The notes under the pieces were generated by a model. It did not search any database. It had not been told where the DNA came from and saw only the letters and a program-made list of their open reading frames with translations. A program made the translations under genes and the position numbers. 64,000 nucleotides of DNA from Mycobacterium gordonae (GTDB lineage: Bacteria > Actinomycetota > Actinomycetes > Mycobacteriales > Mycobacteriaceae), in contig NZ_LQOY01000210.1 of assembly GCF_002101675.1 (NCBI RefSeq), positions 1 to 64,000 of the forward strand, written 5' to 3'. Below, in pieces: positions 17,577-25,304 of the stretch (positions are counted from its first letter, which is position 1; each line of letters begins with the position of its first letter).

Positions 17577-17624
17577 AAGCGCCCATTTCGGTCCGAAATT
17601 GGGCGCTTTCACGTCTGCTCGCGC
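17561..17624. terminator. long hairpin overlapping stop codon (TRIT-like terminator)
   Basis: Arms 17561-17584 and 17601-17624 (24 bases each) are exact complements, extended inward by ATTTCG / CGAAAT with one bulged base. The outer stem contains GCGAGCAGACG, as in the hairpin at 8552-8611, but the inner stem differs. It lies between the convergent PadR (stop 17576, inside the left arm) and SDR (stop 17631) genes. Confidence 0.8.
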
Positions 17625-17630
17625 AAACCC

Positions 17631-18395
17631 TCAGGCACCCAGCATGGTCAGGCCGCCGTCCACCGCGATCAGCTGGCCGGTGATGAATCCGGAGCCCGGT
17701 CCGGCCAAAAAAACCAGCACCGGCCCCAAGTCGCGCGCCGGATCCCCGAGTGCCCCGCCGAGCGGAATCCTCGCCTTGAGCTGTTCGTCGATCAACGGCG
17801 CGGCGTCGGGCCCGAGAAACTCCCGGAACCGGTTGGAACCCGGTGTTTGTACCGCCGGCGCCAGGGCGTTGACGGTGATCTTGTCGGCGGCCCAGGCTTG
17901 GGCCGCCGAGCGTGTCCAGGCCTGCACCGCACCCTTGGTTGCGGCGTACACGGCCGACACCGGACTGCCCATGACGGCCTCCGACGAGCCGAAGTTGATG
18001 ATGCGGCCGCCCTTGGGTTGCTGGTCCTTCATGACGGCATAGGCGGCCTGGTTGGTCAGGATCGTCGCCTTGACGTTGGTGTCCAGCAGGAATGAGATGT
18101 CTTCAGCGCCAATATATCCCGGAATGCCCGGCTGCCACAGGCCGGCGGCGTTGACCAGAACGTCGAGTCCGCCGAGGGCTTCGGCCGCGCCGGCGACCAT
18201 GGCCGAGACCGCGTCGGCGTCGCGCACATCGCACTGCAGCCACGTGGCGGCCAGATCGTCGGGAGGCGGCGCCTGGTGGTAGGTGGCGGCGATCTGAGCG
18301 CCGGCCGAGGTGAGCACGGCGACCGCGGCAGCCCCGATACCCGTCGCCGCACCGGTCACGAGAATGCGTCTGCCCTGCAGAGCTGCGTCCGACAT
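17631..18395 (-). CDS. SDR family oxidoreductase
   Basis: The 254-residue protein is a classical short-chain dehydrogenase: NAD(P) motif TGAATGIGAAAV near residue 15, VNAAG near 83, the catalytic Ser/Tyr/Lys in NFGSSEAVMG and YAATKGAVQ near 153-157, and a C-terminal GQLIAVDGG. It likely interconverts an alcohol and a ketone; the substrate is unknown. It stands alone, convergent with the PadR operon and divergent from the M19-like dipeptidase gene. Confidence 0.9.
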   Translation of the reverse strand: MSDAALQGRRILVTGAATGIGAAAVAVLTSAGAQIAATYHQAPPPDDLAATWLQCDVRDADAVSAMVAGAAEALGGLDVLVNAAGLWQPGIPGYIGAEDISFLLDTNVKATILTNQAAYAVMKDQQPKGGRIINFGSSEAVMGSPVSAVYAATKGAVQAWTRSAAQAWAADKITVNALAPAVQTPGSNRFREFLGPDAAPLIDEQLKARIPLGGALGDPARDLGPVLVFLAGPGSGFITGQLIAVDGGLTMLGA

Positions 18396-18455
18396 GATGA
18401 AACACTATCCGGTGGGATCACCGGCTTCGACGCGGGTGCGGCAGTATCGGTAGGC

Positions 18456-19406
18456 ATGACCCTGTGGGACCAGCACACCTGCCTGCCGCTGCGGGTCGAC
18501 GCCGCCGTAGACCCGTTGACCAGATACCGGCGTCGCGGCGGCGCTTTCGTGTCGGTCAACGCGGGGTATTCGCCGCACAGCTTCAGTGACACCACCGCGC
18601 TGTTACGGCACTTTCGAAGCGCGGTGGATGCCCACCCGGACCTGGAGCTGGCAGCCACCGCCGAGGAGGTGAGTGCCATTGCGGGCAAAGACCGCATCGC
18701 GGTGGTCTTCGACCTGGAAGACTCACGACCCCTCGACGACGATCTCGACAATCTCGCGGTACTGGCCGGCCTCGGGGTGAGGACGTTGCTGCCTACCTAT
18801 AACCATGCCAACCGCGCCGGCAGCGGCTGCCTGGATGCGATCGACCGCGGGCTCACCGAGTGGGGACGCTCGATCGTCGCCGAGATGAACCGGGTGGGTA
18901 TCGTCCCGGACGGATCGCACTGCAGCCCCCGCACGGGTCTGAATATGTGCGAGATATCGAACGGCCCAGTGATTTACAGCCACTCCTGCATGAGGGCGGT
19001 CTGGGACCATCCGCGCAACATCAGCGACGAACAGGCGCGGGCTTGCGCGGCCACCGGAGGAGTCGTCGGCATCACCGGTGTCGGCATCTTCCTCGGACCC
19101 AACACCCCCACGCTGGAAGCGATGACGCGACACCTGGAGTACGCGGTTGAGCTGGTCGGCATCGACCACGTGGGCGTCAGCAGCGATTTCTCGTTCGACT
19201 ACGACGATTTCGTCGAGGAGGTGGCCCGCAACCCCCACCTGTTCGACGACAACTACACCCGGTGGGGAACGATCCAGTGGATGCCACCCGAGACGCTGTT
19301 AACGCTTGGTGTGCATCTGGACGAGCGTGGCTGGAGCTCCGCGGACATCGCGGCGGTCCTCGGCGGAAACTTCTATCGCGTCGCGCAAAGTGCCTGGAAG
19401 GCTTAG
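18456..19406 (+). CDS. membrane-dipeptidase-like (M19) metal hydrolase with altered metal ligand
   Basis: From ATG 18456 the protein is 316 residues of the renal-dipeptidase (M19) family. It matches the family at FDLEDSRPL (bridging Glu), PDGSHCSPRT and IYSHSCMRAVWDHPRN (two His ligands) and DHVGVSSDF (catalytic Asp). At the N-terminal HxD metal site it reads DQHTCLPL, so His7 is kept but the Asp is Cys9. Whether it cleaves dipeptides is uncertain; some family members act on other amides or lactones. The stop overlaps the convergent hydrolase's stop by 4 bases. The frame is open further upstream but without matching sequence. Confidence 0.82.
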   Translation: MTLWDQHTCLPLRVDAAVDPLTRYRRRGGAFVSVNAGYSPHSFSDTTALLRHFRSAVDAHPDLELAATAEEVSAIAGKDRIAVVFDLEDSRPLDDDLDNLAVLAGLGVRTLLPTYNHANRAGSGCLDAIDRGLTEWGRSIVAEMNRVGIVPDGSHCSPRTGLNMCEISNGPVIYSHSCMRAVWDHPRNISDEQARACAATGGVVGITGVGIFLGPNTPTLEAMTRHLEYAVELVGIDHVGVSSDFSFDYDDFVEEVARNPHLFDDNYTRWGTIQWMPPETLLTLGVHLDERGWSSADIAAVLGGNFYRVAQSAWKA

Positions 19407-20233
19407 GCGGGCACCGCGACGGACGACAACAGCTCGGCAAGCCGATCCGGTCGATCCACCATCGAGAAGGTCCGTGCACCCTCGATGATCTCCAAGCGCG
19501 CGTTCGGGATCGTTGCGGCGAGCCGGCGTCCGTCTTCGACTTCGAAGAAGATGTCGTCAGCCGACCAGGCGATGAGCGTCGGCTTGTCGAATTCCGGGAG
19601 CCGGGCGGCGACGCCGGTGGTGACCTCGGTGCGCAGTGACAGCGAGAACTGGCGCAGATCCTCGGCGACGGCGGGGTCAGACAGCGCCGGCCGCACCCAG
19701 GTCTCGGTGAGAGCGTCAATGTCGTTGTGCGCCAGCCCTTCGTAGGCCCGCCGGCGCGCGACGGGTGCGCGCATGGCCTGAATCGCGGTGCGGAAGACCT
19801 TCTTCGACTTGGCCGCGAGGATAACCGGTTTGAGGATGGGTGGCGGAAAGTGTTCGAAGGCATCGCAACTGGTGAGCACCAGCGCACCGAGCCGGTCCGG
19901 GTGATGCACGGCGACGAGTTGGGTCACCACTCCGCCAGTGTCGTTGCCGACCAGCACCACGTCGGTAAGATCAAGGGCGGCAAGGAACTCGGCAACGATC
20001 GCCGCCACGCCGTCGATACTCCGGTCGGCCCCGGGGCGCAGCGGCGCGGAATGAGCGCCGAGTGGCCAGGTGGGGGCGATGCAGCGCAGCCCGCGACCGG
20101 GGAGCCGCTCGCTGACCTGGCGCCACAGTTGGCCGTCCATCATGTATCCGTGCACGAAGACCACTGGCCTGCCGTTTTCGGGTCCCGTTGCTTCGTAATG
20201 AATGGTTCCGGCGCTAATGTCGATCGTCGGCAT
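19403..20233 (-). CDS. alpha/beta hydrolase fold protein with Asp nucleophile elbow
   Basis: The 276-residue protein has the oxyanion HGYMMDG near residue 29 and a nucleophile elbow VGNDTGG with Asp98, as in haloalkane dehalogenases and epoxide hydrolases rather than the Ser of esterases. The acid position fits WSADDIFF near 225. The usual catalytic His region reads EGARTFSMVDRPDRL with no His, so hydrolysis by the standard mechanism is doubtful. It is divergent from a TetR gene across a palindrome and is probably that regulator's target. Confidence 0.85.
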   Translation of the reverse strand: MPTIDISAGTIHYEATGPENGRPVVFVHGYMMDGQLWRQVSERLPGRGLRCIAPTWPLGAHSAPLRPGADRSIDGVAAIVAEFLAALDLTDVVLVGNDTGGVVTQLVAVHHPDRLGALVLTSCDAFEHFPPPILKPVILAAKSKKVFRTAIQAMRAPVARRRAYEGLAHNDIDALTETWVRPALSDPAVAEDLRQFSLSLRTEVTTGVAARLPEFDKPTLIAWSADDIFFEVEDGRRLAATIPNARLEIIEGARTFSMVDRPDRLAELLSSVAVPA

Positions 20234-20257
20234 GAACGGCTCCTAACAGAGAGGGAT

Positions 20258-20282
20258 TTACAAACAGTCTGTCTGTTCGTAA
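20258..20282. promoter_or_regulatory. inverted repeat between hydrolase and TetR genes (operator candidate)
   Basis: TTACAAACAG (20258-20267) and CTGTTCGTAA (20273-20282) are complementary at 9 of 10 positions across a 5-base spacer. The site lies 25 bases from the hydrolase start (20233) and 16 bases from the TetR start (20299), placing it over both promoters. Confidence 0.65.
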
Positions 20283-20298
20283 GTTACCAACAGGTTGT

Positions 20299-20904
20299 AT
20301 GGAAATCAAGAGACGCACCCAGGAGGAGCGCTCCGCGGCGACCCGTGAGGCGCTCATCTCGGCTGCCCGCAAGTTGTGGGGCCTGCGCGGGTACGCCGAG
20401 GTGGGCACCCCCGAGATCGCCACGGAGGCCGGTGTCACCCGGGGCGCGATGTATCACCAATTCACCGACAAGGCAGCGCTATTCCGCGATGTCGTGGAAG
20501 CGGTCGAGCTCGATGTGATGACCCGGATGGGCACGCTGGTGGCGTCGTCGGGTGCCGCCACCCCGGCGGACATGATTCGCGCGGCGGTCGACGCCTGGCT
20601 GGAGGTGTCCGGTGATCCGGAGGTACGCCAGTTGATCCTGTTGGACGCACCCGCCGTGCTCGGCTGGGCGGCCTTCCGCGACGTTGCCCAGCGGTACAGC
20701 CTCGGCATGACCGAGCAGTTGATCACCGAGGCGATCAAGGCGGGTCAGCTGGCGCGACTGCCGGTGCGCGCGTTGGCCACCGTGCTGATCGGCGCGCTCG
20801 ACGAGGCGGCCATGGCGATCGCGACCGCCGAGGACCAGAAGCGGACCCGTAAGGAGGTTCGCCAGGTCCTGCACCGGCTCATCGACGGGATGCTCGAGGG
20901 GTAG
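20299..20904 (+). CDS. TetR family transcriptional regulator
   Basis: The 201-residue protein has a TetR HTH at about residues 34-62 (YAEVGTPEIATEAGVTRGAMYHQF) and a helical sensor domain. The ATG at 20299 is 16 bases after an inverted repeat that also flanks the divergent alpha/beta hydrolase gene; autorepression and repression of the hydrolase are likely. Its last 26 bases overlap the convergent LysR gene. Confidence 0.9.
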   Translation: MEIKRRTQEERSAATREALISAARKLWGLRGYAEVGTPEIATEAGVTRGAMYHQFTDKAALFRDVVEAVELDVMTRMGTLVASSGAATPADMIRAAVDAWLEVSGDPEVRQLILLDAPAVLGWAAFRDVAQRYSLGMTEQLITEAIKAGQLARLPVRALATVLIGALDEAAMAIATAEDQKRTRKEVRQVLHRLIDGMLEG

Positions 20905-21838
20905 CCGCGCTGAGTTGCGGATAGCGCCTACCCAGGTCTTCCAGGTACTGCGGCGCTGCAGCGGCGGCGACGTCTAAAAAGGCATGTACGGTCGGAGATT
21001 GGTCGGTGCTGCGCCACGCCAGGGCGAGTGGCCGATGGGGAAGCCGTCCCTGCAACGGTACGAATCGCACGCCGTTGCGGCTCAGGTTGATGAATGATGT
21101 TGGCAGCAAGGCGATTCCAGCCCCAGACGCGACCAGCGCGAGGATGGTCTGGATGCGCGGCACCTCATCGATCACCGGCGGTTCGATGTCATACATCCGG
21201 CACAGCTCAACGACATCGCCGTAGGTGGTGGCTGCGGCGGCCCGCGCCCAGAGGACCATCGGTTCATGAGCCAGGAGTCCCGGCTCGATTTGCTCCTGTT
21301 CGGCCAGTGGGTGATCCTCCCAGACGACCGCCGCGAGCGGATCGTCGATCAGCGGCTGGATGGTCAGCGAAGGTTCGTCGACCGGTCCACGCAGGACTCC
21401 GACATCGATGCGGTGGGAGACCAGTTGCGCAATCTGGTCGGTGCTGCTCGACTCGCTGAGTTCGAGCGTGACATCCGGGAACCGCCGGCGGTGTGCCCTC
21501 ATGACGTAGGGCAGCACTCCGTCGACCGCCGCCTGCAGGGCGCCGATGCGTAGTTGACCGAGCTGACCGGTGGCGGCCCGGCGCGCAGCCGCGAACGCGC
21601 GCTCGGCGTGAGTGAGCGCCAGGCGGGCCTCGTCAAACAGGGCCCTCCCCGAATCGGTGAGCTCGATCGGCCGACGGGACCGGTCGATCAGCTCCGTGCC
21701 CAGCTGACGCTCCAGCTTCTGGATCTGTTGACTCAGCGGCGGCTGCGCGATGTGCAGGCGCTGCGCGGCCCGCCCGAAATGGCGCTCCTCGGCGACCGTC
21801 ACGAAGTAGCGCAGTAGTCGCAGCTCCGGATCGCTCAT
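20879..21838 (-). CDS. LysR family transcriptional regulator
   Basis: The 319-residue protein has the LysR HTH (LLRYFVTVAEERHFGRAAQRLHIAQPPLS..., residues 8-45) and a substrate-binding domain (RIGALQAAVDGVLP to about 290). It is divergent from the UGSC-type pair and CoA-transferase (21931-24827), the standard geometry for a LysR activator and its target, so it probably controls that operon. A short inverted repeat (21837-21851) overlaps its start codon. Confidence 0.9.
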   Translation of the reverse strand: MSDPELRLLRYFVTVAEERHFGRAAQRLHIAQPPLSQQIQKLERQLGTELIDRSRRPIELTDSGRALFDEARLALTHAERAFAAARRAATGQLGQLRIGALQAAVDGVLPYVMRAHRRRFPDVTLELSESSSTDQIAQLVSHRIDVGVLRGPVDEPSLTIQPLIDDPLAAVVWEDHPLAEQEQIEPGLLAHEPMVLWARAAAATTYGDVVELCRMYDIEPPVIDEVPRIQTILALVASGAGIALLPTSFINLSRNGVRFVPLQGRLPHRPLALAWRSTDQSPTVHAFLDVAAAAAPQYLEDLGRRYPQLSAATPRASRR

Positions 21839-21851
21839 ATGTACAGCATAT
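21837..21851. promoter_or_regulatory. short inverted repeat at LysR start
   Basis: ATATG-TACAG-CATAT lies on the LysR start codon and 79 bases before the divergent UGSC-operon start (21931). LysR proteins often bind T-N11-A sites in this geometry, but the repeat is short. Confidence 0.35.
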
Positions 21852-21930
21852 AAAGCGAGACCAGATATGTCTTAGACACAGATGATGGCGCCGCCTTACG
21901 GTTGCCCCAGCACAGCCAAGGAGGCACACC

Positions 21931-23043
21931 ATGACCGCACTGATCGAGACGGAACGTGATCTCGTCGACCACTACTTCGACCAACCCTGGAGTGACGGGC
22001 TGCCCGTCGTCCCGCCTACCCCCGCGCGGGTCACCGAGGCGCTGGACGCGCTGGGCGGAGAAGCCGACGACCTCGTCGCCCGGATCCCACCGCGCTGGGG
22101 CAGCCTGACGCGCGAACTACTGGCCGTCAACATGGTGATGGCCGGCTGCAAACCTGAATACGCACCCGTGGTGCGGGCAGCGGTGCTCGCAATGGCCGAC
22201 CCGCGCTTCAATCTCAACGGCATCCAGGCCACCACGCACGTGGTGTCACCGCTGATCGTCGTCAATGGTCCCATCGCGCGGCGGATCGGAATGAATTCCG
22301 GCGGTAACGTTTTCGGCTCCGGTAACCGCGCGAACGCGACCATCGGCCGCGCGGTGCGGCTGATTCTGCTCAGTGTCGGCGGCGGCATTCCCGGCCAGCT
22401 CGACAAAAGCACCCTCGGCCACCCGGGCAAGTACACCTTCTGCATCTCCGAGAACGAGGAAGCCAGCCCGTGGGCGCCCTATCACGTCGAACACGGCTAT
22501 GCCCCGGACGACAGCACCGTGCTGGTGATCGGTGCCGAAGCCCCGCACAGCGTCACCAACCACATCTCCGACGACCCACAGGGAATTCTGGATTCGATCG
22601 CCTCGGCTATGAGCACCGTCGCCCACAACAACGCCGTCCTCGGCGGGTCCTGCACCGTCGTCATCGGGGTCGAGCATGCCCGGACGATCGCTTCCTTCGG
22701 CTGGTCGCGTGACGACGTGCGCCGCTACCTGTGGCTCAACGGCACCAACTCCTGGGACGACGTAAGTTATGGCGACCGCTACGCGCCCCCGGGCGGGCGG
22801 ACCTACAACCGCAACCTGCCCAAGTGGTATCCCCGGCAGCCGGGCCGGCGGGTGCCGATTGTCTTCACCCCGGACGACATTCACCTATTCGTTGCCGGCG
22901 GATCGGCCGGTCGGTTCTCCGCCTTTCTGCCGGGCTGGAGCACCGCGACGACACCGGTGCTACGGGCAGTTGAAGACAACGTGCCCGGGGCGGGGGGCAA
23001 TGCCCGCGAATTGGATTGCTCCGATGGCGCATGCCGGCTCTGA
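21931..23043 (+). CDS. UGSC-operon partner protein, unknown function
   Basis: The 370-residue protein has no family motif I can name with certainty. It has a WSDGLPVVPPTPARV start, an internal GGNVFGSGNRANATIGRA segment near residue 125, a CTVVIGVEHA segment near 246 and a C-terminal tail LDCSDGACRL with two cysteines. It is soluble by inspection. It precedes the CGSC-motif protein by 21 bases and is followed by a CoA-transferase, all divergent from a LysR regulator. I recall the pair being annotated together as UGSC family (seleno)proteins. The C-terminal cysteine pair could exchange disulfides with the CGSC protein (inference). Confidence 0.75.
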   Translation: MTALIETERDLVDHYFDQPWSDGLPVVPPTPARVTEALDALGGEADDLVARIPPRWGSLTRELLAVNMVMAGCKPEYAPVVRAAVLAMADPRFNLNGIQATTHVVSPLIVVNGPIARRIGMNSGGNVFGSGNRANATIGRAVRLILLSVGGGIPGQLDKSTLGHPGKYTFCISENEEASPWAPYHVEHGYAPDDSTVLVIGAEAPHSVTNHISDDPQGILDSIASAMSTVAHNNAVLGGSCTVVIGVEHARTIASFGWSRDDVRRYLWLNGTNSWDDVSYGDRYAPPGGRTYNRNLPKWYPRQPGRRVPIVFTPDDIHLFVAGGSAGRFSAFLPGWSTATTPVLRAVEDNVPGAGGNARELDCSDGACRL

Positions 23044-23064
23044 CACTCGAGGAAGGAAACTGCG

Positions 23065-23616
23065 ATGACCAACTTTGCCTATGACCCCTGCGGCGTCGTC
23101 GAGGTGGCGGCAATTCCCACCGCCCCTCGCCCGGGCCACACCAGGGGTCTGCGCCTGGCCGTGCTGAGCAATACCAAATGGAACGCCGCCAAACTGTTGC
23201 GTGCCACCGTGCGTGAACTGACCGATGGCGGAACGGTCTTCGCGAACATCACTTACTACGACAAGCACCACTTCTCCTCCGATGCCAGTCCTGAACTGAT
23301 CGCGGCGATCGCCGCCGAGAACGACATCGCCCTCACGGCGATCGGCGACTGCGGCTCCTGCTGCTCCGCGTGCGTCAACGATGCGGTGCGGCTCGAGCAG
23401 GCCGGTGTACCGACCGTCGCGATCGTGACAACGGAATTCGAACTCGAGGCCCGCCTGCAACGGGAGGCCCGCGGCATGGCGGGGCTCGAACCCGCCGTCG
23501 CGACCCATCCGATCAGCAGTCTGACGCTGGAACAGCTCGACGGCCGTGCAAGCGAGATCGCACCGCAGGCGCGGCGCATCTGGTTCGGCGACGCCATCGC
23601 CGGCGAGGCCGCATGA
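23065..23616 (+). CDS. UGSC-type thiol protein with CGSC motif
   Basis: The 183-residue protein contains GDCGSCCSACVND at about residues 95-105. The Cys96-Gly-Ser-Cys99 corresponds to the UGSC motif of a small family in which the first position is selenocysteine in some bacteria; here it is Cys, followed closely by Cys100 and Cys103. The rest (LRLAVLSNTKWNAAKLLRA, TVFANITYYDKHHFS) looks like a Rossmann-like fold. A redox or thiol-transfer function is plausible but unproven. RBS AGGAAA precedes ATG 23065. Its stop overlaps the CoA-transferase start by 4 bases (ATGA). Confidence 0.8.
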   Translation: MTNFAYDPCGVVEVAAIPTAPRPGHTRGLRLAVLSNTKWNAAKLLRATVRELTDGGTVFANITYYDKHHFSSDASPELIAAIAAENDIALTAIGDCGSCCSACVNDAVRLEQAGVPTVAIVTTEFELEARLQREARGMAGLEPAVATHPISSLTLEQLDGRASEIAPQARRIWFGDAIAGEAA

Positions 23617-24827
23617 CCGAAAAGGGTGCGCTGTCATCGCTATTGGTAGCCGATTTTTCCCGGGTGCTGGCCGGGCCGTTCTGCACCATGACCCTCGGCG
23701 ATCTCGGTGCTGAGATCGTGAAGGTCGAGCGACCCGGCGGCGACGACACGCGCGAATGGGGGCCGCCGTTCGTCGACGGCGAAAGCACCTACTATCTGGG
23801 CGTCAACCGCAACAAACGCAGCATTGTGCTCGACCTCGACCAGCCCGGAGACCGACGTATCGCAGCGGAACTCGCCACCCGCGCCGACGTGGTGGTGGAG
23901 AATTTCCGTCCTGGCACGATGGGCAGGTTCGGCCTCGACGAGCCCACCCTGCGCCGGCACAACCCGGGGCTGGTGTATTGCAGCATCACGGCATTCGGGA
24001 CCGGCGCGGGACATCGACTGGCCGGCTACGACCTGCTGGTCCAAGCGCTCGGCGGCCTGATGAGCATCACCGGATTCGATGACGAACACCCGACCAAGGT
24101 CGGGGTGGCCCTGGTCGACGTGCTGGCGGGCCTGTTTGCGACGGTCGGCATCCTGGCGGCGCTACGTGAACGCGACCGGACGGGGCAGGGACAGCTGGTC
24201 GAGATCAACCTTATGTCTGCACTGCTGGCCGCACTGGCCAATCAAGCGTCCAGTTACGTTCTGGCCAAGGACATTCCACATGCAATGGGCAACGGGCACG
24301 CCAGCATCGCTCCCTACGACAGCTACGCGACCGGTGACGGGACCATCGTCCTGGCGGTGGGAAACGACAAGCAGTTCGACGCATTGTGCGACGCGCTGCT
24401 CATTCCAGGTCTGGCGCGAGACCCGCGGTTCCGTAGCAACGAACTGCGGGTGCGCAACCGGGGACCGTTGCGCGAGCACCTGGAGATCGCGTTGGCGTCC
24501 AACTCGGCCGGCTATTGGACGACAATGCTTCCCGCCCTGGGCATTCCGGCAGGCGCGGTCAACAACATCGGTCAGGCTTTCGCTTTGGCCGAACGGTTGG
24601 GGCTGCGTCCGATCCGCGACACTGGCGACGGTGACGGTCCCGGCCGCCAGGTCGCCAGCCCGATCACCCTGTCCGCGACGCCGGTGACCTACCGCACCAG
24701 GGCGCCCCGCCTCGGCGAGCACAGCGCCGAGATCCGCAACTTACTTCACCAACGCAATGGTCTGGCGCGCCAGCTCCGTGGCGATGGCACACGGGTCAGG
24801 AAACGGCTTTTCCACGAATTGGATTGA
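23613..24827 (+). CDS. CaiB/BaiF (class III) CoA-transferase
   Basis: From ATG 23613 the protein is 404 residues: LLVADFSRVLAGPFCTMTLGDLGAEIVKVERPGG at the N-terminus, VENFRPGTMGRFG near 93, and the catalytic Asp in VALVDVLAGLFATVG near 168. Length is standard for a single-domain family III CoA-transferase. It likely activates the acid handled by the UGSC-operon proteins. The last 26 residues after LGEHSAEIRNLL are atypical, and the 3' end runs 87 bases into the convergent lipoprotein gene, so the original stop may have been lost. Confidence 0.87.
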   Translation: MTEKGALSSLLVADFSRVLAGPFCTMTLGDLGAEIVKVERPGGDDTREWGPPFVDGESTYYLGVNRNKRSIVLDLDQPGDRRIAAELATRADVVVENFRPGTMGRFGLDEPTLRRHNPGLVYCSITAFGTGAGHRLAGYDLLVQALGGLMSITGFDDEHPTKVGVALVDVLAGLFATVGILAALRERDRTGQGQLVEINLMSALLAALANQASSYVLAKDIPHAMGNGHASIAPYDSYATGDGTIVLAVGNDKQFDALCDALLIPGLARDPRFRSNELRVRNRGPLREHLEIALASNSAGYWTTMLPALGIPAGAVNNIGQAFALAERLGLRPIRDTGDGDGPGRQVASPITLSATPVTYRTRAPRLGEHSAEIRNLLHQRNGLARQLRGDGTRVRKRLFHELD

Positions 24828-25304
24828 CCATTCGAAGAAGTCGTCCTGGTATTGAATGGAGACGTCGCAGAGCCGGGTGCCAAGCCGGTCGGTGGCCGCG
24901 GCGATGTAGCCGCTGTGACCGTCGATGGTGATGTCGTTGACCGTGGTCCGGCTCAGGTCCTCATTCTTTCGTTCGCGACCGATGGGGCTGCCGCGAAACC
25001 AGCTGAACGAGAACCACGGGCCGCCGATGCTGCCGCTCACCAACCACTGACATCCGACCGCGTTGCGGGCGGTGACCACCAATCCCGAGACGCCGGTGAG
25101 CTGCGCGAGGGTTTGATCGCTGACGCCACCGCACTCGGGGAAGAACGGGCCGTGCTTCGCCTGTTTCGTGTTGGGCGCGGCCGTGGAGGACGGTGGCCCG
25201 CCGGCCCCGTGCGAGCCGCCGGCGCACGCGGCCAACAGCGGCAGCAAGGCCACCAGAACCGGGCACAGGACCGGTACCAGCAGGCGATCCCGAAACCCGC
25301 TCAT
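24741..25304 (-). CDS. secreted lipoprotein, DUF3558 type
   Basis: The 187-residue protein has a signal peptide with lipobox LLAAC (Cys27), then a low-complexity Gly/Ser/Pro linker and a DUF3558-like globular domain with paired cysteines (FFPECGGVSD, AVGCQWLV, TRLCDVSIQY, PDPCAIATEL). This matches mycobacterial LprB/LprC-type lipoproteins of unknown function, anchored on the outer side of the membrane. It overlaps the upstream PaaX-type gene by 4 bases, so the two may be co-transcribed. Its 3' end overlaps the convergent CoA-transferase. Confidence 0.85.
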   Translation of the reverse strand: MSGFRDRLLVPVLCPVLVALLPLLAACAGGSHGAGGPPSSTAAPNTKQAKHGPFFPECGGVSDQTLAQLTGVSGLVVTARNAVGCQWLVSGSIGGPWFSFSWFRGSPIGRERKNEDLSRTTVNDITIDGHSGYIAAATDRLGTRLCDVSIQYQDDFFEWSIQFVEKPFPDPCAIATELARQTIALVK

